Of a stretch of DNA of 64,000 nucleotides, positions 1-9,337 are shown one piece after another. This DNA comes from an uncultured Microscilla sp. Its GTDB lineage: Bacteria > Bacteroidota > Bacteroidia > Cytophagales > Microscillaceae. Position numbers and translations under genes: made by a program. A model generated the notes under the pieces. The model had not been told where the DNA came from. It worked only from the letters and a program-made list of their open reading frames with translations, and searched no databases. Location: positions 1-64,000 of the forward strand of contig NZ_CANLRP010000016.1 of assembly GCF_947493425.1 (NCBI RefSeq). The letters run 5' to 3'. Within the stretch, counting starts at the first letter, position 1. The number at the start of each line of letters is the position of its first letter.

Positions 1-14
1 CGTAAAAACTGTAA

Positions 15-45
15 GTCCCGAACTTGTATTCGGGGACACTTTTTT
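15..45 (+). terminator. Intrinsic terminator of an upstream off-window gene
   Basis: GTCCCGAA (15-22) pairs with TTCGGGGAC (29-37) with one bulged base, and six T residues follow (40-45). It probably ends a plus-strand gene lying left of the window. Confidence 0.6.
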
Positions 46-82
46 AGCCCAGATTATGATTTTTAAACATACTCTAACTGAT

Positions 83-124
83 AAAGCCAGATAAATACAG
101 TATAAGCTGTATTTATCTGGCTTT
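83..124 (-). terminator. Perfect 18-bp hairpin between convergent genes
   Basis: AAAGCCAGATAAATACAG and its exact complement flank a 6-nt loop. It lies 25 bp past the stop of the minus-strand glycosylase gene. The T tract is short on both sides, so it may act bidirectionally or as an RNA-stabilising end. Confidence 0.6.
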
Positions 125-148
125 TAGAACTTGTTTAATATTAGCATT

Positions 149-751
149 TTACTTTGCCTTACTGCACCACTTGTTTTCCTTTACTCTAAACCGCCAGGGC
201 AGCAAAGCATCATCTCCGGCGTAGTCAATGCCCACTCTGGGGCTAGCTATTACCTCCTCCTCTGAATAAACTCTTCCCTGGTCTTCCAGCCAGATTTTAT
301 CTCCTAATAAATCCGTCATATCATCACTGGTGCTAATGCCCAATGCTTGAGTCAACATGGCAGGACCTGCTGTAAGGTGGGTTCCTGGTTTTTTTAGTTT
401 GCGCCTGGTTTTCATAAGGTCTAAACCTTCTACAGGCTCTATAGCCCTTACCAGCACCGCATCTGCCACGTCGGGAGCATTGGTTACTACATTAAACATG
501 TGGTGCATGCCATAGCAAAGATATACATAAGCTGTACCACCAGTTTGATACATCGTTTCAGTGCGTTTGGTACGTTTGTTTGGGTAAGCATGACAAGCTT
601 GATCGGTTGCCCCACAATATGCCTCTGTTTCTACAATAATACCAGCCGAAACCTGCCCATCAACGCAAGTATATAATACTTTGCCCAATAAGTTGCGAGC
701 CGCTTGCACCACGTCAGTAGTCAAATAAAAATCGAGGGAGAGTTTGGTCAT
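149..751 (-). CDS. 3-methyladenine DNA glycosylase (MPG/AAG family)
   Basis: Predicted base-excision repair enzyme that removes alkylated purines such as 3-methyladenine. The 200-aa length and motif order fit the bacterial MPG/AAG family: VETEAY near residue 40 (the catalytic Glu region), RTETMY, AYVYLCYGMHHMFNVV around 75-90, AVLVRAIEP near 100, GPAMLTQALGI near 130, and PRVGIDYAG with PWRF at the C-terminus. It is cytoplasmic, with no signal peptide. It is a monocistronic minus-strand gene: a long hairpin lies just downstream, and a micro-hairpin repeat separates it from the histidine kinase gene upstream. No lesion is visible. Assignment to the family is firm; exact substrate range is inferred. 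Confidence 0.93.
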   Translation of the reverse strand: MTKLSLDFYLTTDVVQAARNLLGKVLYTCVDGQVSAGIIVETEAYCGATDQACHAYPNKRTKRTETMYQTGGTAYVYLCYGMHHMFNVVTNAPDVADAVLVRAIEPVEGLDLMKTRRKLKKPGTHLTAGPAMLTQALGISTSDDMTDLLGDKIWLEDQGRVYSEEEVIASPRVGIDYAGDDALLPWRFRVKENKWCSKAK

Positions 752-872
752 AATTGCTTTACATTCATTTGGCAGTTTTTACCCGGCGTAAGCGCCAAGG
801 CAGAATTAAATATATTAGGCGTAATTGCCAAGCTATTGGTAAGCTACACTTACTTGTAGCTTATCGCTAATT

Positions 873-901
873 GCACCGATATTCATCGGTATCTAAGGAC
901 T
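873..901 (-). repeat. 29-bp micro-hairpin repeat, copy 1
   Basis: Reverse-strand copy of a 29-bp unit that begins AGTCCTTAGATACCGAT and ends ATCGGTGC; ACCGAT/ATCGGT form the stem around a 4-nt loop (GAAT here). Similarity to the copies at 21674 and 48117 extends beyond the hairpin on the side that reads AATTAGC. Confidence 0.8.
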
Positions 902-946
902 TACTGCTACTTATCACCAGACAAATACGTTGCCTATACATTTAAG

Positions 947-3082
947 TCAGTTCAATTTAATATAATGGTGTTTTTTGGGGTGGATGGCTCCGTTGATTAT
1001 AGGCGATTCCTGAGTGACTTTGTACTGGGGAATGGTAATCGAAAATATGGTTTCACCTTTTTCTGCCTTGAGCAGCGAAATCTCTCCACCTAGTTTAGAA
1101 ATGGCTATTTTGGCCTTATAAAGTCCCAATCCAAACCCTTTGAAATTATCGGTGCCCCGAAAAAACATCTCAAATATTCGTTCTGAAATTTCTAGAGGCA
1201 TGCCGCTGCCATTGTCTATAATTTTTATTTGATGATAGTCACCCAAATCAACATAGACTAAGCGAATATGCGGTGAATCGTTGCCATAGTAAGAGTTGGC
1301 GTGTTGTACAGCATTTTTTACAATGTTATCAAGGGCAATATCCAGCATTTCCCCATCGGTTATAATCACCAAATCTTCGTTGACATCTACCGAAAAGCTG
1401 GTGTTTTTATAGCCTTCTACCCGGCGCATGCTTCTTACTACCGACTTAAGGTGTTTTTTAAGTTTGATAGTTTCAGTAGTTTCAGGTTGGTGCGACCTTA
1501 TATCGCCTATTTCTACTATTCTAAATAATAACAACTGCATACGATTGAGCACCTCACGTTGCATATTAAAATACATACCCTTGCGTTCGTCTTGCTCGAG
1601 CAAACCCACGTGGCACAGCCCTTCAAGCGACGACAAAGGGCCTTTTAAGTCATGAGAAGCTTTGTATAAGAAAGTGTCCAGCTCGTGGTTGGCGCGAGTA
1701 AGTTCATCAGCGAGTTTTTTAAGGTAAGCAGTACGGTCGTTTACCTTTTGTTCCAGTTCGTCGGTGAGATTTTTTCTAAACCTTGCCCGGTTATACAGCA
1801 CAAACAAAGTAGCCAGTGCCAGCAAAATAACAAACCCCAAAGCGTAAATCGTAAGTTGCTTGTTGTTCAATATTACCGTGTTGTCGTTGGCTTTGCGCTG
1901 TAATACTTTTTTTTCCTGTAACAAGTCTTTCTTCTCTTCCTCTTTTTTATTTAAGTCATAATAGGCTTGTAATTCGGCAATTTGCTTGAGTTTTGACTCA
2001 TTGTACAAACTATCATTTGCCCGGTTATAAAGCTTTTGAAAACGATAAGCCTGCTCAAAGTCTTTTTGCGCAGCGTATGCTTCTGCCAAGGCATGCGAAG
2101 CATTTTTTACCCTGATACGAGACTTTAGCTCATTGGCAAGCAACAAACTTTGCTGGGCATACTGTATAGCTTGTGTGTTTTTTTTAGTGGCGAGATAAAT
2201 TTCGGCAATGTCGCTCAAGTTAGCACTTATACCATCTTTATTTTGCAGCATTTGTCTTATACCAAGCGACTTCTTAAAATATGCCAATGCATTGTTATAT
2301 TCTCCCTGTTGTTGGTATACTTTACCAATGTGCTCAAGCAAGTTGGCTTCGTTGGTTTTATAATGGTTTTCGTGCGAGATGAGTTCAAAAGCCCTTTGGT
2401 AAAAGTCGAGTGCTTCTTTATATTTCTTTTGCAAAAAATACACTTCTCCGATATTACCCAGGTTTTGAGATATTGCCACATTGCTTTGGGTGGTTCGGTT
2501 GATTTTCAGCGACATATTGTAGTATTCAAGCGCTTCTACAAACATTTTTTGTGCCTTGTAAATAGAACCTATGTGATCAAATGAACTGGCAATACCTGCT
2601 TGATCAGCCGATTTTTCTTGAATTTTTAATGCTTTTAACTGGTACTTAAGGGCTTGTTCATAGTAACCTTTTTGGTAATATACCTGCGCCAGGCGGTCAA
2701 GTGTTTTGGCAAGTTCGGTTTGTACCAAAGCCGGGTTTTCCTTTTGGAGAATATCCAGCGCCCTCAGGTAATATGCCAACGCACTTATATAGTTGCCCTG
2801 TAGGGTATGTACATACCCTATGTTGCTCAAGGCTCTGGCCATTTCAGGGCGAGCCTTGACTCTTTGAGAAAGGTTGACAGCTTCTTGCCCGTATTTTAGT
2901 GATTTGGTAGGGTTTGTTGAATGATAGAGTGTTGATAAACGGAGAAGGATTTTAATTTTTTTGTTGCCTTGAGTACTACCAACCCGTTTTTCCAAACTAT
3001 CGGTTAGAATAGAAGTACTATCACTTTGCCCGTAAGCAAACAAGGTTGCCAATAAACCTACAAATGTGAAAATATACTTCAT
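947..3082 (-). CDS. TPR-repeat membrane sensor histidine kinase
   Basis: A 711-aa sensor kinase of the type common in Bacteroidetes. A signal peptide (MKYIFTFVGLLATLFAYGQ) is followed by about eight tetratricopeptide repeats (roughly residues 60-350), which should sit in the periplasm. Next come a coiled coil, one membrane segment (about 408-428, YALGFVILLALATLFVLYN) and a cytoplasmic kinase core. Kinase motifs are intact: phospho-acceptor KASHDLKGPL (about 475), N box DNIVKNAVQHA, G1 IIDNGSGMP, and G2 GFGLGLYKA. No receiver domain or partner regulator is adjacent, so its target is unknown. The ligand is probably a protein or peptide bound by the TPRs (inference). Confidence 0.88.
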   Translation of the reverse strand: MKYIFTFVGLLATLFAYGQSDSTSILTDSLEKRVGSTQGNKKIKILLRLSTLYHSTNPTKSLKYGQEAVNLSQRVKARPEMARALSNIGYVHTLQGNYISALAYYLRALDILQKENPALVQTELAKTLDRLAQVYYQKGYYEQALKYQLKALKIQEKSADQAGIASSFDHIGSIYKAQKMFVEALEYYNMSLKINRTTQSNVAISQNLGNIGEVYFLQKKYKEALDFYQRAFELISHENHYKTNEANLLEHIGKVYQQQGEYNNALAYFKKSLGIRQMLQNKDGISANLSDIAEIYLATKKNTQAIQYAQQSLLLANELKSRIRVKNASHALAEAYAAQKDFEQAYRFQKLYNRANDSLYNESKLKQIAELQAYYDLNKKEEEKKDLLQEKKVLQRKANDNTVILNNKQLTIYALGFVILLALATLFVLYNRARFRKNLTDELEQKVNDRTAYLKKLADELTRANHELDTFLYKASHDLKGPLSSLEGLCHVGLLEQDERKGMYFNMQREVLNRMQLLLFRIVEIGDIRSHQPETTETIKLKKHLKSVVRSMRRVEGYKNTSFSVDVNEDLVIITDGEMLDIALDNIVKNAVQHANSYYGNDSPHIRLVYVDLGDYHQIKIIDNGSGMPLEISERIFEMFFRGTDNFKGFGLGLYKAKIAISKLGGEISLLKAEKGETIFSITIPQYKVTQESPIINGAIHPKKHHYIKLN

Positions 3083-3260
3083 TAGATGTATTGATACTTA
3101 ATCCTGATAAGAATAGTCAAAATCACAGTCCTTTTATAACTAAAACAATTGCCACTAGGCTAAATTATAATAAAAAGTCAAAAACTTTAGTAAAATATAC
3201 TGATTTTTATTTTAAAAAATACAATGTCTTGACTTTATATTTTTCATTCATTCAGTGCCT

Positions 3261-3953
3261 TTATTTACCAATATCTACCAGCCCAAATGTAAAGACAAGA
3301 ATGATAAGACGGAAGAATGCCTTGAGCAGTTTCCATAGTATATAAAGGGCAAAATACAAGCCAATGGCAAAAGCAAAACTGAGTAAACTCCAAGAGATTA
3401 CAAATGCTCCGGCTTCTATGATGGAAGCCGTTCCTCCTGCCCACAATGCCACCACCCCCAAGCCCATAAAAATCATGGCTATTCCGAAGAAAAACAAGAT
3501 GGCTCCCAGTACAAAATTTTCTTCTATGCCAATACTTTCTACAAAAGGCAACACCAGTGCCACAAGAGTAATAATAGCCAAAGAAATAAACGCTCCCAGG
3601 AAACTCACCAACTGAAGCATCATTCCTGTGCCTATAAGTAAAGCCGCAATGAGTATACCTACGCCAATCCATATCATTGTAAGGGCTTGCTGGGGTTGAA
3701 GGTAGTGTTTAAACGTTCGCAAACGTTTACCATAATGGTGTTTATGAGATGTGGTAGGTCGGTGCAATGATGGTTGTGTGTGCTTTTTGGGTGATAGGGT
3801 GTTAATGCTGGACAAAGGTTGGTAGTGTTCAGCAGCAGCCTCTTCTGATAATATCTTGCTGGTATCACTGGTATCCCATATTTTGGGGGCTTTTGCTTGT
3901 AATACTCCGTAAACAATTAAACAAATAAGAGATAAAAATAGTTTTTTTTTCAT
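3261..3953 (-). CDS. Hypothetical membrane protein with signal peptide
   Basis: Not recognised as a named family. The chosen start gives MKKKLFLSLICLIVYG, a clean signal peptide; an in-frame ATG 15 bp upstream (3968) is also possible. After cleavage near QAKA there is a polar, His/Ser/Thr-rich stretch (about residues 25-85), then four to five hydrophobic segments with small residues (MIWIGVGILIAALLIGTGMM, LAIITLVALVLPF, VLGAILFFFGIAMIFMGLG, and so on) ending in FGLVDIGK. Probable inner-membrane protein. Single gene between the kinase and the RidA-like lipoprotein. Confidence 0.7.
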   Translation of the reverse strand: MKKKLFLSLICLIVYGVLQAKAPKIWDTSDTSKILSEEAAAEHYQPLSSINTLSPKKHTQPSLHRPTTSHKHHYGKRLRTFKHYLQPQQALTMIWIGVGILIAALLIGTGMMLQLVSFLGAFISLAIITLVALVLPFVESIGIEENFVLGAILFFFGIAMIFMGLGVVALWAGGTASIIEAGAFVISWSLLSFAFAIGLYFALYILWKLLKAFFRLIILVFTFGLVDIGK

Positions 3954-4254
3954 TGTTAAATATTTCATAATCTCTAGCAGGGGTAGGTTCCAGAGGTCAG
4001 GTTTCCCTATTTAAAAAAAAGTGATATTTGTGTAATAGCTTTGTTTTCAGATAAGAGTATGTTTAAATTTTCGTTTACAGGATGTTTTAGGATTAGATGC
4101 GTCAAATTTGACAATATATAATCCGAAAAGTCGCGTAAAATACCCAATCAATGAACCGAGCCTTCAGCGAGCTCTGCCATCGGCTAATTCTAAACAAGCT
4201 CTGATTATAATCTATCGTGTTACTAAAACTTGATTGAAATATAAAAAACAAACT

Positions 4255-4818
4255 TTACTCAGGGTAAATTGCTACCGCTTCTACCTCTACCAAAATATCA
4301 GGACGAGCCAGTCGGTATACTCCCAAAGTAGTGCGGGCAACCTTTGTAGGGTTTTGCGCATTGTTAAAAAACTTATTATATGCTTTGAACCAAGCGTCAA
4401 AATCAGGCTCCTGGTTGTTTTGGGTATCAGGTGCAATGTACACTCTTAAATATACCACATCTTTCATTTCTAAGCCCGCCTCCTGCAATATTTTTTCAAT
4501 GCGTTTGAGCGTATGAATGCTTTGGGTGTATGTATCTCCCCGACGTTTGTGTGCATCGGTTTTAGCTGCGGTAGAATCTAGCAATGGAGCTACCAGCCCA
4601 CTGGTCAAAAAAGTCTTTTTTCCTTTGGGTATGGCTACTCCCTGTAGTATAGAAGATGTCGGATTATCGTAGCGCTTAACCTGGAGAGTTTCTAGCCCTT
4701 TAGATTTTCTTTCTATGGCTTTATTTGTGGCATTAAAATTAGTTGGGGCACTTTGCTTACTTTGACAAGCTGTTATCAGGCTTAGCCAAACCATACACTG
4801 GAGTAATTTTATTGTCAT
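4255..4818 (-). CDS. RidA/YjgF-family protein with lipoprotein signal
   Basis: 187 aa. The C-terminal ~125 residues have the RidA (YjgF/YER057c) pattern: an intersubunit-pocket segment ending PTKVARTTLGVYRLARPDILVEVEAVAIYP, with the conserved Arg of the RTTLGV motif and the final VEVE. RidA proteins usually deaminate reactive enamine/imine intermediates in the cytosol. This one starts MTIKLLQCMVWLSLITACQS, a short lipoprotein signal with a lipobox-like LITAC, plus a ~45-residue linker, so it should be exported and lipid-anchored, which is unusual. A TAnnTTTG box lies only about 9 bp above the start, so the mRNA may be nearly leaderless. Substrate unknown. Confidence 0.82.
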   Translation of the reverse strand: MTIKLLQCMVWLSLITACQSKQSAPTNFNATNKAIERKSKGLETLQVKRYDNPTSSILQGVAIPKGKKTFLTSGLVAPLLDSTAAKTDAHKRRGDTYTQSIHTLKRIEKILQEAGLEMKDVVYLRVYIAPDTQNNQEPDFDAWFKAYNKFFNNAQNPTKVARTTLGVYRLARPDILVEVEAVAIYPE

Positions 4819-4826
4819 ATTGTTTA

Positions 4827-4834
4827 CAAATTTA
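4827..4834 (-). promoter_or_regulatory. Candidate -7 box TAAATTTG
   Basis: On the minus strand TAAATTTG matches the Bacteroidetes -7 consensus TAnnTTTG, just upstream of the RidA-like gene. No convincing -33 TTG is seen, so this is tentative. Confidence 0.35.
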
Positions 4835-5195
4835 GGTGTTGAATAAATTCAGTCATTTTTTAAGCATGGCTTTGGGGTATTCTTTATGAGGAGCGTATCC
4901 ACCATTAGGCAGCCTAACCATTGTTCACTGCCCTAAAAGAATAAAAAAAACTCGAAATAGGGCAGACTTAGGGCAACTATCTTGTTGAAAAGTTTAAGTA
5001 GATTTAGTTCACAGGTTTGTTGAAGTGGGTAAGTGTTTGATGAATTCAAAAAAACAATGGTTTTATAGTAATACTTGTCATACAGGCAACCAAAAAGGCA
5101 ACTGAAGTACTTCTTTTTATTTTTTCCTCTGGTTTGTTGTCAAAAAATGGTATTTTTACCCCTGTTTTTCTTTATCTAACCCCCTTATTTTGTAA
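4835..5195. other. Intergenic region between divergent genes
   Basis: AT-rich spacer between the minus-strand RidA-like gene and the plus-strand kinase-like gene. No ORF, repeat or clear hairpin was found. It must carry the kinase-like gene's promoter; TATTTTTA near 5150 is a weak -7 candidate. Confidence 0.4.
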
Positions 5196-6503
5196 ATGAT
5201 GATGAGAGTAGGCGATCGTTATGAGTATGACCCTGAACATGATACTTTAGACAAAAAAGGCTTAGGAACAGTTTATCGTGCAGTAGATACCCAAGAAAAT
5301 AGGGTAGTAGCGCTGAAGTGTATTTCACCCGACTTGTTGCCTGCCCACTACGATCTGGCTGAGGAGATAGAACGGGTAAAATACCACTCAGACGAAAACC
5401 TGGTGAGGTATTACGATGTGTTCGAGCAAGAGCTACCTGTAGATGTTTCTGCGATTCCTGACAATGTATTGTCGAACACCAATATCGAGATAACTCCTGA
5501 TGCTGAGGATGAAAACACGCTTAAAGAGGAAACTTTGCTGTTTCATATCGTAGTAATGGAGTATGTAGAGGGCAAAACCTTGAATAATTTTCCTATTTAT
5601 AACCTTACTGAAGAATCTCTGCAGCATTTGCTGCGCGACATATTGTCGGGCTTACACTACTTGCACAACCACCGCATTATTCACCGGGATTTGCGACAAG
5701 CCAAAGTGATTATCAAAGAAGAGAATGGGGGACTTACACCAAAGATTTTATATTTTGGATTAAGCGCCCAATTGAGCCAGTATATGTCTAATTATGGTTA
5801 TTTACCTCCCGAACGCCTTGGTAAATATGACGAGAGGATTACTGAAATGTCGGATATATGGATGTTTGGTGTGTTGGTGTATGAACTATTGACCAATCAA
5901 TTGCCTTTTGGCTCTACTCAAAACGGGACTACCAATGATGTAATCATGGCAAATATTCTGAGTGATCAAATGCAAGGTGACTTAAATCAATTAATTCCTC
6001 CCTATAATGCCATTGTACAAAAATGCCTTGCAAATGACCCAGATCAGCGTTACCAACAAGTAGCCGAGCTACTGGAGTTGTTTCCCAAGAAGACTGACGA
6101 AACAAAATATTCTGCCTTTGAAACCACTAAGGGTTTTGGTGATACGGCAGCCTCGCTTGGGACTACTCAAGAAGAATATGATAAAGAAATATATGGCACC
6201 ACAAATGTAGATCAGGTAACGATTGGCGATGCCACTTTTAAGCCTGCAGATGGTTCGGACGAGCAGCCTGCTTCAGTAATTAAACCCAAGTCAATGTTTG
6301 ATACTTTAGATGAAGTAACTGATTTTGAGGAAGCAAAAGAAAAACGTACCAATAAGTTTCTCATCGTTGCCTTGATACTTTCGGTAATGTTGTCATTGTT
6401 TGTGATCTATTTTTTAACCCAGTACGGCAAAAAGAAATTGGACTATCATCCTGTCCCAAACCCTGCCAAACAAGTAGTGGCAAAAGCAGTGTATCAAGAG
6501 TGA
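5196..6503 (+). CDS. Ser/Thr protein kinase-fold protein, probable pseudokinase, with C-terminal membrane anchor
   Basis: 435 aa. Residues ~8-290 have the Hanks-type kinase fold: glycine loop KKGLGTVYRA (20-29), VVALK with Lys41, HRDL (163-166), PPERL in the activation segment and SDIWMFGVLVYELL of subdomain IX. Two catalytic signatures are changed. The catalytic loop reads HRDLRQAK, so the Mg-binding Asn is Lys170. The DFG motif reads YFG (186-188), so the Mg-chelating Asp is Tyr. An inserted loop (~80-115) is rich in acidic residues. After a ~90-aa linker there is one membrane segment (about 385-407) and a short tail. It may be a scaffold or nucleotide-sensing pseudokinase (inference). Convergent with the VWA/OmpA gene. 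Confidence 0.85.
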   Translation: MMMRVGDRYEYDPEHDTLDKKGLGTVYRAVDTQENRVVALKCISPDLLPAHYDLAEEIERVKYHSDENLVRYYDVFEQELPVDVSAIPDNVLSNTNIEITPDAEDENTLKEETLLFHIVVMEYVEGKTLNNFPIYNLTEESLQHLLRDILSGLHYLHNHRIIHRDLRQAKVIIKEENGGLTPKILYFGLSAQLSQYMSNYGYLPPERLGKYDERITEMSDIWMFGVLVYELLTNQLPFGSTQNGTTNDVIMANILSDQMQGDLNQLIPPYNAIVQKCLANDPDQRYQQVAELLELFPKKTDETKYSAFETTKGFGDTAASLGTTQEEYDKEIYGTTNVDQVTIGDATFKPADGSDEQPASVIKPKSMFDTLDEVTDFEEAKEKRTNKFLIVALILSVMLSLFVIYFLTQYGKKKLDYHPVPNPAKQVVAKAVYQE

Positions 6504-6620
6504 GGATATAGTTTCAACAGGGGCAAGCCAAATTAGATTGTTTCAAGAATAGCTACGCTTTTTCTATCACGTTGATTTTGAGCGATTGATTTGTAAAACC
6601 TGTAGATAGAAACAGAGTTT

Positions 6621-8945
6621 TTACTCAAGTAACAACAACTCGATGCGACGGTTTTCTTTGGCTTGCCAATCGTGTTTTTCATTTTTCCAAATTGGTTTGG
6701 CTTTGCCATAGCCCTTGGCAGTAATGCGCTTGGCAGCAATGCCGTGCCTAACAAAATACTGCTTAATGGCATTGGCGCGGCGTTGCGAAAGCAACAAACA
6801 AGCTGCTGCAGTGCCCACTTGGTCGGTATGTCCATAAATGGCAAGCTCCGCATTTTTGTTTTTTTTCAAATACTTGATAAATGGTTCCAGGTTTTTGATA
6901 AACTTACCTTTTAGTTCATACTTATTGTATTCAAAAAATGCCACCGACTGAGGTGGAGCTACAGGGCGCTTTTTGAGGTTGGTTTGGTATTTATACGCCC
7001 CTTCATAGTCGTACTTATCTATCTCGTAATTTTCGCCAATATGGGTACTTGACCCTACTGTTTGGCTTTTGCCCAATCCATTGTTATACGTGAGCTCTAT
7101 GTCGTGTTGCCCCTGTACATTTACTGGGCGGTAAGTAATCTCATAAAAATTGCGGAAAATGCGTGGCAACTCTTCATACACTTGCTTTATCTCACCGGGG
7201 TTTTCTATAAAGTAAGTCTTGCCATCGGTGAGCATCGAGAGCGCGTTCAGGGTTTTGTTGTTTACTCCAGTACCATAGGCAATAGTAAACACCCTGATGC
7301 CTTTTTCACGGGCTTTTTTTACTACCTCGCTGGCGCGAAAAGCCCGCTTACCAAAATATTGCAAAGAAGAATTTTCTTCCCCATCGGTAAACAACAACAT
7401 TACCTTGTTATTTTGGGCATTTTTTAAGCTTTCGAGCCCCTCGTCAGCCCCTGCATACAAGGCAGTGCTGCCACCATAACGGGTAATGCCATCAAACTTT
7501 ACACAATCGGCTTTGCTGCCTTGTGCCGTCAACCTTAGCTCAGTTTCCAGTCGTTCGTCAAACTTTACCACCGATATTTTATCGTTGGGGTGCTTGGTCA
7601 AAATAAATTTGCGGGTAGCTTCTTCCAATTTTTTTATATTGCCCGCCATTGAGCCACTGTAGTCCATCACCAACGAAATATCATAAGGTTTAGAGATCAT
7701 TTCGTGTACTTCACGTACTTTGAAGTTATTAATGGCGTAACGTCGCCCTTTTACACTCTCTACTATTTTGCGAAAAAATTTGCGGGATTCGCGGTAGCTT
7801 ACATAAGGAGGGGCAAGGTGGCTGATAAAATTGCCGCTGGTATCTGTCACGAGCACATACAGCTTTACTTCTTTGGGAAATTGGGAGCGGTCAGTGGCAA
7901 AAATATCAAAATCAAGTTTTTGTCCTTTTTTTAAGGTAGTTTTTCTCGCCACATTTTTTATAAATTTTCGTCTAATTACCCTCACCCTAAAGCTTTTCAC
8001 AAAAGATTTTTCTCCGTCATCTATCAAAAACTTATAAGTGGTATTACGCAAAGGAGCTACCTCCATGCTGCCCACCAAAGGCAAACTGTCTCCTCGGTAA
8101 ATCACACTTTTCATCCCCTTGGCATTCCATCTAATCCGGGTTTTACTGCCCAGTAAAATATCTTTTTTACCCTTAAAAGTAACTGGAACCACCTTTATTG
8201 GCAATTTCACAAAGTTTACTTTGCGGTTGTTGCGTATCACCATCATTGAATAGTTTTTTGACCTTTTGGGCTGTATCAGAGTCGTGCCTTCGGTGGGCAA
8301 GGTATCGTTCTGAAAAACCACAAAACGCGCTTGTTTAAACCGCCACTTTACCCTTACTTTCTCTCCTACACTTATGCTACGGGGGCCTTTAAAGTATTCG
8401 TCAAATTTTACCTTCACCGTGTGGGTGTCTCTTACTACTTCGCCGTAGCGGTCTTTAGCTTCCAATATATACTGAGTAGTACTATCAGGCTTGACCGTGA
8501 GGCTTTCGTTGGCTTTCAAGGTTTTGTCAAGCCCGGCAATACGAATAGTTTTGGCATCACGCACGCTCCAGTACAAATTTGCTTCTTCGCCTTCGGCAAT
8601 TTCATCGTCCCCATCAAACTTATCAATCACTGCTGAGCGCTTCACTATTTTTACTTTGTATTCTTTAGTAACCGTATGTTTTTTGTTGCGGGCAATCAGC
8701 TTGTAAGTAGTAGTTTGGCTAGGTTTGATTTTAATTTTTCCCTTGGCGGGTAAATTGTTTTGAACCCCCTCTATTTCTACCGAAGTGGCCTTGGGCACAT
8801 TCCAAGACAGGGTGACTTCATCGCCGTAATTTACAAAGCGCTTGCCGCGAAAACGTTCTACGGTAGGAGGAGGAGTACAGGCTTGAGCCATCAAAACAAA
8901 AGTGCATAGCCATAAGAACAGGTGGTAATGTTTAAAATTGAGCAT
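6621..8945 (-). CDS. VWA- and OmpA-domain lipoprotein
   Basis: 774 aa. A lipoprotein signal (LFLWLCTFVLMAQACTPP) anchors it, probably at the outer membrane facing the periplasm. Residues ~25-330 contain about four repeated Ig-like modules sharing a pattern like GDEVTLSWNV..A..VEI and TTYKL. A von Willebrand A domain follows (~425-600), with MIDAS residues DYSGSMAG and LLFTDGEENSS. The C-terminus (~665-774) is an OmpA-like peptidoglycan-binding domain (YNKYELKG, IYGHTDQVGT, SQRRANAIKQYF, NRRIELLL). It probably links an envelope adhesion or complex-assembly function to peptidoglycan. Similar architectures occur in gliding Bacteroidetes. Single gene. Confidence 0.88.
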   Translation of the reverse strand: MLNFKHYHLFLWLCTFVLMAQACTPPPTVERFRGKRFVNYGDEVTLSWNVPKATSVEIEGVQNNLPAKGKIKIKPSQTTTYKLIARNKKHTVTKEYKVKIVKRSAVIDKFDGDDEIAEGEEANLYWSVRDAKTIRIAGLDKTLKANESLTVKPDSTTQYILEAKDRYGEVVRDTHTVKVKFDEYFKGPRSISVGEKVRVKWRFKQARFVVFQNDTLPTEGTTLIQPKRSKNYSMMVIRNNRKVNFVKLPIKVVPVTFKGKKDILLGSKTRIRWNAKGMKSVIYRGDSLPLVGSMEVAPLRNTTYKFLIDDGEKSFVKSFRVRVIRRKFIKNVARKTTLKKGQKLDFDIFATDRSQFPKEVKLYVLVTDTSGNFISHLAPPYVSYRESRKFFRKIVESVKGRRYAINNFKVREVHEMISKPYDISLVMDYSGSMAGNIKKLEEATRKFILTKHPNDKISVVKFDERLETELRLTAQGSKADCVKFDGITRYGGSTALYAGADEGLESLKNAQNNKVMLLFTDGEENSSLQYFGKRAFRASEVVKKAREKGIRVFTIAYGTGVNNKTLNALSMLTDGKTYFIENPGEIKQVYEELPRIFRNFYEITYRPVNVQGQHDIELTYNNGLGKSQTVGSSTHIGENYEIDKYDYEGAYKYQTNLKKRPVAPPQSVAFFEYNKYELKGKFIKNLEPFIKYLKKNKNAELAIYGHTDQVGTAAACLLLSQRRANAIKQYFVRHGIAAKRITAKGYGKAKPIWKNEKHDWQAKENRRIELLLLE

Positions 8946-9276
8946 TTTTCGAATAGTGTTTATAGGTAGTATATACGGTTGTAGGCGCTACAGTTTTTAT
9001 TGAATACCAGTGTATATCTTGACAATGAGTGATCAGTTCACTCATCATAGACTAACTATACTAATCTGTTAGCTGTATCTAATGATAACTCAGTACTCAA
9101 AAACATGTAGGTTTTCTTATTTTTATTTGTTCCTATCTGTATACTTTGGCGAGGTGAAACACTGGAGAGTTTTTTTTCTTTTTGCTGGCGAGGATATAGT
9201 CATGCTCAATTTGCCCCAAGGGTAAAGCAAAACAAGGATTGTATCAGGAGTAAAAGTAGACCTTGATCAAATGCCA
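8946..9276. other. Intergenic region upstream of the VWA/OmpA gene
   Basis: No ORF above noise and no recognisable repeat. It holds the unidentified promoter of the VWA/OmpA gene and, at its right edge, the terminator of the SCP2 gene. Confidence 0.4.
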
Positions 9277-9306
9277 TAAAAAAAGCGAGACATTTATGCC
9301 TCGCTT
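9277..9306 (-). terminator. Intrinsic terminator of the SCP2 gene
   Basis: On the minus strand AAGCGAG (loop of ~10 nt) CTCGCTT is followed directly by a run of T residues, about 30 bp past the SCP2 stop. Textbook form. Confidence 0.85.
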
Positions 9307-9337
9307 CCTTATGTTTTTGTGTAGGCTTTAAGCCCCC

